A stretch of DNA of 10,162 nt from an uncultured Nitrosomonadales bacterium (GTDB lineage: Bacteria; Pseudomonadota; Gammaproteobacteria; Burkholderiales; Gallionellaceae). The stretch covers positions 1 to 10,162 of the forward strand of contig CAIZNF010000524.1 of assembly GCA_903934275.1 (NCBI GenBank), written 5' to 3'. Made by a program: the position numbers and the translations under genes. The notes below the pieces were generated by a model, which did not search any database, was not told the DNA's origin, and worked only from the letters and a program-made list of their open reading frames with translations. This document shows, piece by piece, positions 1 through 7,968 of this stretch. How positions within the stretch are numbered: the first letter of the stretch is position 1; every line of letters begins with the position of its first letter.

Positions 1-3
1 TTC

Positions 4-29
4 GTTGGGCACGCTACGCTTTGCCCAAC
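4..29. repeat. Short palindrome downstream of fliE
   Basis: Perfect 8-bp inverted repeat GTTGGGCA (4-11) and TGCCCAAC (22-29) around a 10-nt loop containing CGCTACGC. It lies 50 nt beyond the fliE stop. Short palindromes built on TTGGGCA/TGCCCAA are common dispersed intergenic repeats in proteobacteria (general knowledge). It could act as a terminator for fliE, but read in the fliE direction no T-run follows before the window ends, so I call it a repeat rather than a terminator. Confidence 0.55.
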
Positions 30-79
30 CTACGCAATGATCTTTACTATTGAAAAACAAATGTAATAACAAGCAAAAA

Positions 80-400
80 TCAGACCTGCATATTCATAAT
101 GTCGTTGTAAGCTTGCACAACTTTGTTGCGCACCTGGATGGTAGTCTGGAGATTGATGCTGGCTTTTTGTATCGAAATCATGGTGTCACTCAGGCTGACG
201 CTGTTATCCCCCAGCACAAACGCCTTCTGCATGGCTTCAGACTTGGCTTGAGCCTGCGCTACCCCGTCCAATGACAATTTCAGCATATTCGCAAAATCTA
301 ATTTGCCGGTTTGCGGTGTCTGGCTTGGTTCGCGCAATCCCGCTGCCGCCGCTGCGACACGCATTTGCGCCAATAAATTAGTTACTGCCGAGGTATCCAC
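80..400 (-). CDS. fliE: Flagellar hook-basal body protein FliE
   Basis: FliE joins the MS ring to the proximal rod and is needed early in flagellar export. The 106-residue product has the usual FliE length. Its C-terminal half has family character: a DNSVSLSDTMISIQKA stretch around residues 65-80, then QVRNKVVQAYNDIMNM to the end. The N-terminal third (residues 8-32) is Ala-rich and variable, as is normal. The start is GTG (codon 400-398), supported by a strong GGAGG on the minus strand (411-407) with 6 nt spacing; no ATG fits as well. It is transcribed divergently from fliF, the classical enterobacterial arrangement, so the gap at 401-644 should carry both promoters. No frameshift or missing region is seen. 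Confidence 0.96.
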   Translation of the reverse strand: MDTSAVTNLLAQMRVAAAAAGLREPSQTPQTGKLDFANMLKLSLDGVAQAQAKSEAMQKAFVLGDNSVSLSDTMISIQKASINLQTTIQVRNKVVQAYNDIMNMQV

Positions 401-644
401 TTCGCGCCTCCTTTTTTAGGTAAGCGCACAATACCCGACAAGCCACAAACTTTATAACGGGAAAAGGTGCGGGTTTTCACTCTTATTCGTTTATTCAAAA
501 GCCCCTCTGCGACTGATAATACGCGCAATGTCCGGGGGTATTTGTTGACGTGAATTTGCGTAGCGATTCGTTCTACCCCTCCCCCTTTGTGAAGAACTGA
601 GGAAGCGGATATTACAAATTTTATTATCAAGGGTGCGAGTTACT
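401..644. promoter_or_regulatory. Divergent fliE-fliF intergenic control region
   Basis: This stretch of about 240 nt separates two divergently transcribed flagellar genes and must hold promoters for both. I see no canonical promoter. The best plus-strand candidate is a sigma-54-like site at 545-559: TTGC at 556-559 matches the -12 element, but the -24 element has TG where GG is expected, so support is weak. On the minus strand a TAAAGTTT octamer (454-447) matches the sigma-28 -35 element, with no acceptable -10 at the right spacing. The fliE ribosome binding site (GGAGG, minus strand 411-407) lies at the left edge, and AAGGGTG (629-635) at the right edge is the likely fliF ribosome binding site. 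Confidence 0.5.
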
Positions 645-2300
645 ATGCCCGGTTGGGTATGGTTGAATCATATGGCTGAACAGGAAATCAACGCGACAAA
701 TCAATTCGGACAACTCAACATTCAGCAGAAAATGGGGCTGGCTGTTGGTGTTGCGGCGTTGTTCGCGCTCATCGCCGGTGCGTGGATGTGGGGGCAAACG
801 CCGGATTACCGCTTGTTGTACAGCAATTTATCCGACCGCGACGGCGGGGCGATCATCGAGTCGCTGCAGCAAATGAATATCCCGTACCAGTTTGCCGAGG
901 GCGGCGGGGCGTTGATGGTGGCTTCCAATAAAGTACACGAGGCCAGACTAAAGCTGGCTTCGCAGGGGCTTCCCAAGGGTGGAAATGTCGGTTTTGAACT
1001 GATGGAAAACCAGAAGTTCGGTATCACCCAATTTGCCGAGCAGGTCAATTACCAGCGCGCGCTGGAGGGCGAGTTGGCCCGTTCGGTAGAAAGCATCGGT
1101 GCGGTCGCCGCCGCGCGCGTCCATTTGGCCATCCCCAAACCCAGCGTGTTTGTCAAGGAACAGCAAAAACCCAGCGCGTCTGTAGTGCTCTCGCTGCAAG
1201 GCGGTCGACTGCTCGATTCTTCGCAAGTCAGCGCGATCATTCATCTGATTTCCAGCAGCGTGCCGGAAATGTCCGCAAAGAATGTGACTGTGGTGGATCA
1301 GAACGGCACATTGTTGAGCTCCAACCATGACGGCAACGCCATTGAAGGGCTGGATCCGAGTCAGCTCAAATATGTGCAGCAAATCGAACAGAGTTACGTC
1401 AGACGCATTGAGGCCTTGCTGACCCCGATGCTCGGCGCAAATAATGTGCGCGCGCAAGTGTCCGCCAATATTGATTTTTCGCGCACCGAACAGACTTCGG
1501 AAATTTACAAGCCAAATCAGCCCCCCAACGAGGGCTCGATACGCAGCCAACAGAGCACCGAAGTAATAAACGGCTCAGGGCTCAGCGCGAGCGGTGTTCC
1601 CGGCGCGCTGTCCAATCAGCCTCCGGTTCCGGCAACTGCGCCGATAGTCGCTGCTGCCGGCGCATCCAAAGGGGTTGTGGCCGGCAATAACTCCAATGTA
1701 TCCAACCTGCAAAAAGAGTCCACGGTGAACTATGAAGTGGATCGCACCATACGCCACACGATATTGCCGGTCGGCTCCATCAAGCATTTGTCGGTTGCGG
1801 TGGTGGTAAACGGCAATCGCAAGGTAACCGATGCAAAAGGCAAGACCAGCATCAAACCTTGGAGCGACGCGGATAAAGAACAGGTCAACAATTTGGTCAG
1901 GGATGCCGTGGGTTTCGACCAGACTCGCGGCGACACGCTGAACGTGCAGGTTGCGGCGTTTGCAGAAACCAAGGAAACCGTCGAAGAATTGCCGTTGTGG
2001 AAACAGCCGGACATGATCGAGCTGATGAAGACTTTGCTCAAATACTCGGTGATTGCAGCAGCCATGCTGTTTGTCGTGTTCCGCGTCATCAAACCCGCGT
2101 TGCATCCGTTGTTTGTTGTCCCGGAATTCAAGGCTGAAGATGAAGATGCCGACAAAGCCGCGCTAGGAGAATCGGATCAGGCAACGGCGCAAATAAAAGC
2201 ATCCTACGATACAAACCTGCAAACAGCCCGCCAAATCGCCAAACAAGAGCCAAAAATTGTCGCCAGCGTAGTCAAGGAGTGGGTGAGCGGCAATGGCTGA
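645..2300 (+). CDS. fliF: Flagellar MS-ring protein FliF
   Basis: FliF forms the inner-membrane MS ring, the platform for rod, rotor and export gate. The 551-residue product has the full FliF architecture. There is a transmembrane helix near residues 30-49, then the ring-building region with family motifs (RLLYSNLSDRD near 56; LARSVESIGAV near 145). A Pro/Ala-rich periplasmic loop carries the conserved GVPGALSNQPP. A second transmembrane helix spans about 464-482, and the cytoplasmic tail ends in EPKIVASVVKEWV, the FliG-binding segment. The start is uncertain: GTG 633, ATG 645 and ATG 672 are all in frame. I chose 645 because AAGGGTG lies upstream (629-635), but 672 (protein beginning MAEQEI) looks more FliF-like. 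It is the first gene of the block, and its stop overlaps the fliG start by 8 nt, which suggests translational coupling. Confidence 0.97.
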   Translation: MPGWVWLNHMAEQEINATNQFGQLNIQQKMGLAVGVAALFALIAGAWMWGQTPDYRLLYSNLSDRDGGAIIESLQQMNIPYQFAEGGGALMVASNKVHEARLKLASQGLPKGGNVGFELMENQKFGITQFAEQVNYQRALEGELARSVESIGAVAAARVHLAIPKPSVFVKEQQKPSASVVLSLQGGRLLDSSQVSAIIHLISSSVPEMSAKNVTVVDQNGTLLSSNHDGNAIEGLDPSQLKYVQQIEQSYVRRIEALLTPMLGANNVRAQVSANIDFSRTEQTSEIYKPNQPPNEGSIRSQQSTEVINGSGLSASGVPGALSNQPPVPATAPIVAAAGASKGVVAGNNSNVSNLQKESTVNYEVDRTIRHTILPVGSIKHLSVAVVVNGNRKVTDAKGKTSIKPWSDADKEQVNNLVRDAVGFDQTRGDTLNVQVAAFAETKETVEELPLWKQPDMIELMKTLLKYSVIAAAMLFVVFRVIKPALHPLFVVPEFKAEDEDADKAALGESDQATAQIKASYDTNLQTARQIAKQEPKIVASVVKEWVSGNG

Positions 2301-3285
2301 CGGGATTGAAAAAAGTGCGATTTTTCTGCTGACTCTCGGTGAAAATGAGGCGGCCGAGGTGCTGAAACATCTTGAGCCAAAGGAGGTGCAAAAGATCAGC
2401 GCGGCCATGATGACGCTAAAAAATCTCACCATGACTCAAATTGAAGATGTGTTTCACGATTTTGTGGTTACGGCGGCAACCAAGACGACCGTCGGCATGG
2501 ATCCAAACAGTTACATCCGCGCCATGCTCATCAAGGCGCTCGGCGATGACAAGGCTGCCGGGCTGATTGACCGCATCATGCACAACAGCGATACCGAAGG
2601 CATCGAAAGCCTGAAATGGATGGATCCGGGTGCCATTGCCGAAATGATCGGCAATGAACACCCGCAAATCATCGCGACCATTCTGGTGCATCTGGAGCCC
2701 GACCAAGCCGCTGAAATTCTTAAAATGTTTACCGAGCGCACCCGTAATGACGCGTTGCTGCGCATTTCCACGCTGGATAGCGTGCAGCCCGTTGCGCTCC
2801 GCGAACTCAATGACGTGCTGGGCAAGCTCATGTCGGGCGGGGCCACCGGGAAAAAGAAGCTGCAAGGCGGGGTGACTACTGCCGCAGAAATTCTTAATTT
2901 TATGGGGGGCGCACTGGAAACAGAAATGATGGAGAATGTGCGCAATTACGACCCCGATCTGGCACAAAAAATTGAAGACAAAATGTTCGTCTTCGAAAAC
3001 CTGCTGGATATCGACGATCGCGGCATTCAGCTTATTCTTCGCGAAGTTCAGTCCGAGTCGTTAATTATCGCCCTCAAGGCCGCCAGCGAAGAGTTGCGCG
3101 AAAAAGTTTTCAAGAACATGTCAAAACGCGCTTCTGAAATGATGCGCGAGGACCTGGAAGCCAAAGGACCGGTAAAACTCAGCGAAGTCGAATCCAACCA
3201 AAAGGAAATTCTCAAGATTGTGCGGCGTCTGTCTGAAGAAGGCCAAATTTCATTAGGTGGTGGATCTGAGGAAGCTTATGTCTAG
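2293..3285 (+). CDS. fliG: Flagellar motor switch protein FliG
   Basis: FliG links the MS ring to the C ring and generates torque against the stator. The 330-residue product has normal length. The N-terminal domain (MADGIEKSAIFLLTLGE) binds FliF. The middle domain has the EHPQ motif at residues 122-125. The C-terminal domain has MFVF at 231-234 and the torque helix. By alignment from memory with E. coli FliG (offset of two), torque residues K264, R281, D288, D289 and R297 correspond here to K262, R279, E286, D287 and K295, so two are changed but charge is kept. The protein ends in EEAYV, as is usual. The ATG lies inside the end of fliF (8-nt overlap), with AAGGAG at 2274-2279; its own 3' end overlaps fliH by 8 nt. 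Confidence 0.98.
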   Translation: MADGIEKSAIFLLTLGENEAAEVLKHLEPKEVQKISAAMMTLKNLTMTQIEDVFHDFVVTAATKTTVGMDPNSYIRAMLIKALGDDKAAGLIDRIMHNSDTEGIESLKWMDPGAIAEMIGNEHPQIIATILVHLEPDQAAEILKMFTERTRNDALLRISTLDSVQPVALRELNDVLGKLMSGGATGKKKLQGGVTTAAEILNFMGGALETEMMENVRNYDPDLAQKIEDKMFVFENLLDIDDRGIQLILREVQSESLIIALKAASEELREKVFKNMSKRASEMMREDLEAKGPVKLSEVESNQKEILKIVRRLSEEGQISLGGGSEEAYV

Positions 3286-3916
3286 CGTCATAATCACCAA
3301 AGAACAACTGACACCTTTCGAGCGCTGGGAGCTGGCTTCGTTCGATTTGAACCAGAGCGGCAAACGCCGGGGCAGCGCGCAAGAAACCGCCGCAGAACTG
3401 GAGAGCATCCGCCGGCAAGCACATGATGAGGGCCATGCTCAAGGACACGCACAAGGCCAGGCTGCGGGTTATGCCGCCGGCAACCAGCAGGCGCGCAACG
3501 AGGCAGCACAAATTCACCAGCTACTACAAAATATGCAAGATGCGCTCAATCAAGTAGATGGACAACTGGCGCAATCTTTGCTCGATTTATCGCTGGAAAT
3601 TGCCCGCAAAATGATATGCGAGAGCTTGCAGGCAAACCCGGAAATAATTTTGAAAATCGTCAGCGAAGCGATCAGCAGCCTGCCGCACTTCAATCAGAAT
3701 GCCCATTTAATTTTGCATCCTGACGATGCCGACCTGGTGCGCAAGCAAATGGGCGAGCAGCTGTCGCACGCCGGGTGGAAAATCTTCACCGACACGCAAA
3801 TCAAACGCGGCGGATGCCGCGTGGAGACCTCGCACAGCCAGGTGGATGCCACTATGGAAGCGCGCTGGAAGCGTGTTGTCGAATCGATAGGCCAGGATAA
3901 ATCATGGCAAACATGA
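3278..3916 (+). CDS. fliH: Flagellar export ATPase regulator FliH
   Basis: FliH forms a dimer that binds and restrains the FliI ATPase and tethers it to the C ring through FliN. The 212-residue product shows the hallmark glycine repeat: G52, G56, G60, G64 and G68 at exact four-residue spacing ([13 protein letters not shown]), a helix-packing motif of FliH. The N terminus has [10 protein letters not shown] with a tryptophan at residue 17, resembling the FliN/FlhA-binding Trp region of other FliH proteins (inference). The C-terminal half ([27 protein letters not shown]) is the FliI-binding domain shared with type III secretion SctL. I chose ATG 3278 because GAGGA (3268-3272) lies 5 nt upstream, over an in-frame GTG-like start at 3257. 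It overlaps fliG by 8 nt and fliI by 13 nt. Confidence 0.95.
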   Translation: MSSVIITKEQLTPFERWELASFDLNQSGKRRGSAQETAAELESIRRQAHDEGHAQGHAQGQAAGYAAGNQQARNEAAQIHQLLQNMQDALNQVDGQLAQSLLDLSLEIARKMICESLQANPEIILKIVSEAISSLPHFNQNAHLILHPDDADLVRKQMGEQLSHAGWKIFTDTQIKRGGCRVETSHSQVDATMEARWKRVVESIGQDKSWQT

Positions 3917-5316
3917 ACTCGACCAATAGTGCCAGATGGCGTGACTTTCTCGATGAAGGCCGCGAATATGTGGCGGAGTGCAACCCCATGCCGCCAAGCG
4001 GCCACTTGACCAAAGTGACCGGCCTTGTGATGGAGGCGGTTGGCTTGAAAATGGCGGTCGGCAGCACTTGTTCGATCCACTTACCGAACGGTATTGTTGA
4101 AGCTGAAGTGGTCGGTTTTGCCGGGGAAAAACTATTCTTGATGCCGGAAAACGATGTATACGGCCTGGTGCCCGGCGCACGCGTCATGCCGACCGATACG
4201 GCACATGTGCTGACTCTGGGCAGCAAACACAAAACTAAGCACCGCCGCACTGCCGATAGCGCCAAACATTTGCCGGTCGGCAATATGTTGCTTGGTCGCG
4301 TGCTGGATGGCGCGGGTAAACCGCTCGATCAACTGGGGCCATTGCAGGATTGCGGATATGCGCCGCTGCAAAGCCGCCCTTTCAATCCATTGGAGCGTGC
4401 TTCGATCAATTCGGCGCTGGATGTCGGAGTGCGTGCCATCAATAGCATGCTGACCGTAGGCCGCGGCCAGCGCATGGGACTATTTGCCGGTAGCGGTGTC
4501 GGCAAGAGCGTACTGCTCGGCATGATGGCGCGTTATACCAGCGCGGATGTGACAGTAGTTGGGTTGATTGGCGAGCGTGGCCGCGAAGTCAAGGAATTTA
4601 TCAATGATATTCTGGGTAAGGAAGGTATGGCTCACTCGGTGGTCGTCGCCACGCCGGCGGATACTTCGCCACTGATGCGTTTGCAAGGTGCAGCCTATGC
4701 CACAACCATTGCCGAATATTTTCGCGATCAGGGCAAGAACGTGTTGCTGATTATGGATTCACTGACCCGCTTTGCCATGGCGCAGCGCGAAATCGCGCTG
4801 GCGGTCGGCGAACCTCCAGCCACCAAAGGCTACCCGCCATCCGTTTTCGCCAAGCTGCCACAACTGGTGGAGCGTGCCGGCAACGGACTGGAAGGCAGCG
4901 GCTCGATTACCGCTTTCTACACCGTGCTGACAGAAGGCGACGACCAGCAGGATCCGATTGCCGATAGTGCGCGCGCCATCCTCGACGGGCACATCGTGCT
5001 GTCGCGGCGACTGGTTGAACAGGGGCATTATCCGGCAATTGATATCGAGGCTTCGATCAGCCGCGTGATGTCGCGTTTGGCATCGCCAGAACATTTGTCG
5101 ATGGTGCAACGCTTCAAGCACATGTACGCCCATTACCAGCGCAACCGTGATTTAATCAGCGTCGGGGCCTACGTCAGAGGAAGCGACCCGTTGCTGGATG
5201 AGGCAATTGCGCTCTATCCGAGGATGGAACAATTCCTTAAACAAGATATGTTCCAGCGCGAACCTTATGCACAGAGTATTGCCCAATTAGCAGCGTTACT
5301 CGAACCGGCACATTAA
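3904..5316 (+). CDS. fliI: Flagellum-specific export ATPase FliI
   Basis: FliI hydrolyses ATP at the cytoplasmic base of the export apparatus and helps unfold and deliver substrates. The 470-residue product is full length and closely follows the F1-beta/FliI family. The Walker A motif is AGSGVGKS (residues 195-202, catalytic K201). [10 protein letters not shown] (223-232) contains the catalytic glutamate E224. Walker B is [10 protein letters not shown] (281-290, D285). The family signature [11 protein letters not shown] lies at 377-387. The first 30 residues match the N-terminal FliH-interacting region in position. ATG 3904 is supported by AGGA at 3894-3897 with 6 nt spacing; ATG 3913 is an alternative. 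It overlaps fliH by 13 nt and is followed after 11 nt by fliJ, so coupled expression of the ATPase module is likely. Confidence 0.98.
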   Translation: MANMNSTNSARWRDFLDEGREYVAECNPMPPSGHLTKVTGLVMEAVGLKMAVGSTCSIHLPNGIVEAEVVGFAGEKLFLMPENDVYGLVPGARVMPTDTAHVLTLGSKHKTKHRRTADSAKHLPVGNMLLGRVLDGAGKPLDQLGPLQDCGYAPLQSRPFNPLERASINSALDVGVRAINSMLTVGRGQRMGLFAGSGVGKSVLLGMMARYTSADVTVVGLIGERGREVKEFINDILGKEGMAHSVVVATPADTSPLMRLQGAAYATTIAEYFRDQGKNVLLIMDSLTRFAMAQREIALAVGEPPATKGYPPSVFAKLPQLVERAGNGLEGSGSITAFYTVLTEGDDQQDPIADSARAILDGHIVLSRRLVEQGHYPAIDIEASISRVMSRLASPEHLSMVQRFKHMYAHYQRNRDLISVGAYVRGSDPLLDEAIALYPRMEQFLKQDMFQREPYAQSIAQLAALLEPAH

Positions 5317-5327
5317 CGAGCCTTATT

Positions 5328-5792
5328 ATGACCAAGCCATTCTCTTTGCAATCCGTGATGAACCTGGCGCAACACCGGAATGATTCGGCGACGCGCAAGC
5401 TCGGTCTGCTGAATAAACAACAACTGAGCGCGCAGCAACAACTGGAAACTCTGCGGCAATACCGCATGGACTATCAGACGCGCTTGCAAGAATCCACGCA
5501 GGGCGGCATGGATCACGCCGAGTTACGCAATTTTCAAGAGTTTATTAACAAGCTTGACGAGGCGATAGCGCAACAACTCCAAACCGTCGAACAGAGCAAG
5601 GCGTCCACCCAAGCCGGTCGTAGCGAGTTCGATTCGACGCGGCGCAAACTTAAATCGTTCGATACGCTGCAACAACGCCATAACGAAGAGCAACAAAAAA
5701 TCGCCGCTAAATCAGAGCAAAAATCATTGGACGAACATACCGGCAGAATTGCCGCACGCAAAATGCTTGATACAGAAGACTTGAACAGATAA
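5328..5792 (+). CDS. fliJ: Flagellar export protein FliJ
   Basis: FliJ is the small coiled-coil stalk of the FliI hexamer, resembling F1-gamma, and escorts chaperones to FlhA. The product is 154 residues, normal for FliJ, and almost entirely predicted helix. It is rich in Gln, Glu, Lys and Leu with heptad-like spacing (LGLLNKQQLSAQQQLETLRQ near 26-45; long Gln/Lys helices to the end). FliJ is poorly conserved, so assignment rests on length, composition, the typical start (MTKPFSLQSVMNLAQ) and position between fliI and fliK. The ribosome binding site before ATG 5328 is weak; with only 11 nt after the fliI stop, reinitiation from fliI is plausible. Confidence 0.92.
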   Translation: MTKPFSLQSVMNLAQHRNDSATRKLGLLNKQQLSAQQQLETLRQYRMDYQTRLQESTQGGMDHAELRNFQEFINKLDEAIAQQLQTVEQSKASTQAGRSEFDSTRRKLKSFDTLQQRHNEEQQKIAAKSEQKSLDEHTGRIAARKMLDTEDLNR

Positions 5793-5805
5793 TCAGGAGA
5801 ATACC

Positions 5806-7053
5806 ATGACCAATCTACCCATCATCACCAGCAACAATTCGCAACCTCCCGCAAGAGGCGCATCGGGAGATGCTCAGTTACGGGGCAGCGACTCTCCAGC
5901 AGCTTCGGCTACCGCCACAAGCTCGGCACAAAAAGACGACACAACAGTGCAGCCCGCTGATCCGTTTGGCGCTGTGCTGGCGCGGAAAATTCAAACAGAT
6001 GAAGCCAATGCATCCGACTCAAATGTACCACCATCCACTTCCGGAACCGATACAAATACAGCTACAGCGGCAAATTCCTCAATTCAGGTTGACGTAGCTG
6101 AACAGGATGCCGCCGCTGCCATACCCAATGACCTATCCGGCACCTTGGTGGCCATGCTGCAACTTCCCCAGGAAATCAAGTCACCGATTGTCAAGGATGT
6201 AACGGCCAAAGCCACAGCCAAGGGGATGATCGACACAGTGACCGCAGCACGGGGAATGATTGACACATTGGCGACGACCCGTGGGGCAGCGGGCTTAACC
6301 GCAGCAAGTGAAACAAGCAATAACAAAGACGACATAAACCAACCGGCAGCCGATGCGGGCGCAATACAAACCAAGATGGGATTTGGCGTTGCAACTGCAG
6401 CGACCACGATTGCCGATAACTCGGGCGTTGCCGGCAAGCTCGATTTGCGCAACGCATCCAGCCTGGAAATCACTGTACCCGTCGAATTACCTGGAACACT
6501 TCAGGATGCAGCTCGGTCCGCACAAGGCATTTCTCAATCGGCCGCATCGATAGCGGCATCCGGCATGCTATCCAATATATTGACGAACAACAAAACGGGT
6601 AACAACCCGCAAACCATCGCATCACCGTTAGGCAGCAGCGGTTGGGCCAATGAATTCTCGCAAAAAATTACCTGGATGGGTACCCAACAAAATCAGGCTG
6701 CCGAACTGCACTTGAATCCGCCGAATTTGGGACCACTCGATGTGGTACTGAAAATTTCCGATAATCAGGCTACCGCCTTGTTCACGTCGCCGCATAGCGC
6801 GGTACGCGATGCGGTGGAAAGCGCATTGCCCAGACTTCGTGAAATGTTGGCGGATAACGGTATCACGCTGGGCAACACCACGGTTAGCGACCAATCCCCG
6901 CGAGACCGTAGTACAAATGAATTTATGAATCAGGGCTCCGGTGCAAAAACGCAACGCGATGCCTCAGACGATACACTTAGAGCGTTATCATCCAGTTCCG
7001 AGCAGACCGTACCGGCGCGCCGCCACAATGGAATGGTGGATACTTTTGCTTAA
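5806..7053 (+). CDS. fliK: Flagellar hook-length control protein FliK
   Basis: FliK is a secreted ruler that measures the hook and switches export specificity through FlhB. The 415-residue product has the usual two-part layout: a long Ala/Thr/Ser-rich disordered N-terminal region, and a folded C-terminal domain at about 280-370. The C-terminal domain carries the FliK signature LHLNPPNLGPLDVVL (301-315) followed by AVRDAVESALPRLREML. A 10-residue tandem duplication (KGMIDTVTAA then RGMIDTLATT) occupies residues 139-158. AGGAGA at 5795-5800, 5 nt before the ATG, is a strong ribosome binding site. It is the last gene of the fliF-fliK block; a gap of about 290 nt follows. Disordered-region length varies freely in FliK, so the repeat is probably tolerated. 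Confidence 0.95.
   Translation: MTNLPIITSNNSQPPARGASGDAQLRGSDSPAASATATSSAQKDDTTVQPADPFGAVLARKIQTDEANASDSNVPPSTSGTDTNTATAANSSIQVDVAEQDAAAAIPNDLSGTLVAMLQLPQEIKSPIVKDVTAKATAKGMIDTVTAARGMIDTLATTRGAAGLTAASETSNNKDDINQPAADAGAIQTKMGFGVATAATTIADNSGVAGKLDLRNASSLEITVPVELPGTLQDAARSAQGISQSAASIAASGMLSNILTNNKTGNNPQTIASPLGSSGWANEFSQKITWMGTQQNQAAELHLNPPNLGPLDVVLKISDNQATALFTSPHSAVRDAVESALPRLREMLADNGITLGNTTVSDQSPRDRSTNEFMNQGSGAKTQRDASDDTLRALSSSSEQTVPARRHNGMVDTFA
6220..6279 (+). repeat. 30-nt tandem duplication inside fliK
   Basis: Two adjacent 30-nt units (6220-6249 and 6250-6279) encode KGMIDTVTAA and RGMIDTLATT. ATGAT recurs exactly 30 nt apart (6226 and 6256). A third, decayed unit (RGAAGLTAAS) may follow from 6280. 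The copies have diverged at several bases, so the duplication is not recent. It lies in the disordered linker of FliK. Confidence 0.75.
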
Positions 7054-7112
7054 GGGAGCGCTGATTCCATTCCCCTATCAATAGTGCATAACGTAGAGCG
7101 AGTTCTGCCCGC

Positions 7113-7136
7113 CAGACATAGCTGTCAGACACAGCT
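7113..7136. repeat. Short direct and inverted repeat between fliK and fliL
   Basis: CAGACATAGCT (7113-7123) and CAGACACAGCT (7126-7136) match at 10 of 11 positions with a 13-nt period. The same stretch contains a hairpin, AGCTGT (7120-7125) with ACAGCT (7131-7136) around a 5-nt loop. It has no T-run, so it is not a standard terminator. Role unknown; it could be a small operator or chance. Confidence 0.5.
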
Positions 7137-7174
7137 CGGCCTACAAATTATTTCCCATTTGAAGGAGAAATGGA

Positions 7175-7273
7175 ATGACAGAGAAAAAGCGCCGTATCCT
7201 ACCACCCTACATTTGGTTCCGGCTCGTCCGGCTTACGATGAAAGCAAAGACTAATTTAACTGCCCCAATTTAA
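7175..7273 (+). CDS. Possible 32-residue basic peptide, unrecognised
   Basis: An ATG at 7175 opens a 32-codon frame ending in TAA at 7271-7273. AAGGAG (7162-7167) sits 7 nt upstream, one of the better ribosome binding sites in the window. The peptide starts MTEKKRR, has a hydrophobic, aromatic middle (LPPYIWFRLVRL, residues 9-20) and a basic tail region. It resembles a small membrane-active or membrane-associated peptide, but I recognise no family. It could be a real small protein, a leader peptide read ahead of fliL, the fossil end of a lost gene, or chance. The main support is the ribosome binding site and its position in a gap that is otherwise empty. Confidence 0.35.
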   Translation: MTEKKRRILPPYIWFRLVRLTMKAKTNLTAPI

Positions 7274-7343
7274 CGAAAGATTTCAGCATTAATCGAGTTA
7301 TCATTAGCACTGGACTTTCAGTCACCAATTAGGGGGATCAAAT

Positions 7344-7928
7344 ATGGCCAAACCAGCAAATTCAGCAAAGCCCTCAGAAGGCGATGCGACTGATGCGCCA
7401 CCCAAAAAGGGTAACAAAAAACTTCTCATTATTATCGTGGCTGCGGTACTGGTGCTTGGAGGCGGCGGGGGAGCGTTCGTATATATGAAACAGTCGCATG
7501 TAGCGCCGGGAGCTGAAGGAAAAGCGGCAGAAGAAAAAGCCGAAGAGGTTGCCAGCGAGAAAAATCCGCCTAAATATGTCGATCTGGGAACATTTACCGC
7601 CAACCTGGTGCGGGAAGAAGGCGACCAATATCTGCAAGTTGCGATTTCACTGAAGCTGACCAAGCCGGAGCTGGAGGAAAAGGTCAAGGCCGCCAGCCCG
7701 GAAATTATGCACCGGGTGAACATGCTGCTGCAAAGCAAACGTGCTTCCGAGCTTTTAACTTACAAGGATAAAACTATATTAGGCCTGCAAATCAAGGAGC
7801 AGGTCGAATACATTCTCCACTTGCGCAAGGATGCACCTGTCATCAGTTCGGATCTGGCTGTAGTGCCGGCCGAATCCAAAAAATCTGGAATTGCCGAAGT
7901 ATTGTTTACGTCATTCATCATCCAATAA
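7344..7928 (+). CDS. fliL: Flagellar basal body-associated protein FliL
   Basis: FliL is a single-pass inner-membrane protein that surrounds the stator units and supports torque. The 194-residue product has a short cytoplasmic N terminus rich in Lys and Pro, then one transmembrane helix at about 27-48 (LLIIIVAAVLVLGGGGGAF). A charged Ala/Glu/Lys linker follows, and then the periplasmic stomatin-like domain, starting near YVDLGTFTANL. The protein ends in the family signature EVLFTSFIIQ. ATG 7344 is preceded by AGGGGGA (7331-7337) with 6 nt spacing. It begins the second gene block, and 40 nt separate it from fliM. No defect is seen. Confidence 0.96.
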   Translation: MAKPANSAKPSEGDATDAPPKKGNKKLLIIIVAAVLVLGGGGGAFVYMKQSHVAPGAEGKAAEEKAEEVASEKNPPKYVDLGTFTANLVREEGDQYLQVAISLKLTKPELEEKVKAASPEIMHRVNMLLQSKRASELLTYKDKTILGLQIKEQVEYILHLRKDAPVISSDLAVVPAESKKSGIAEVLFTSFIIQ

Positions 7929-7968
7929 CAACTAAGTGACAATTGCAAAAAATGGGTAATAGCCAAAA

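Larger units (their letters stand above)
7054..7343. other. fliK-fliL intergenic region
   Basis: This gap of about 290 nt breaks the otherwise dense cluster and probably marks the boundary between two transcription units. It contains a 13-nt-period direct repeat that also forms a small hairpin (7113-7136) and a possible 32-codon ORF (7175-7273). An AT-rich stretch lies before fliL, with AGGGGGA (7331-7337) as the fliL ribosome binding site. I found no convincing rho-independent terminator after fliK and no site with sigma-54 GG-N10-GC or sigma-28 spacing. A fliL promoter is expected on layout grounds only. Confidence 0.6.

Noticed and set aside
428..454. Sigma-28 promoter for fliE on the minus strand
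   Set aside because: The -35 octamer TAAAGTTT is exact, but at the required 11-nt spacing the -10 region reads GGTATTGT, a poor match to GCCGATAA.
382..630. An 82-residue minus-strand frame in the fliE-fliF gap
   Set aside because: It overlaps the fliE start, spans the expected divergent promoter region, and its product resembles no known protein.
948..1550. A 200-residue minus-strand frame opposite fliF
   Set aside because: It is a shadow of fliF codon usage. The plus-strand frame encodes clear FliF motifs throughout, and the minus-strand product has no recognisable domain.
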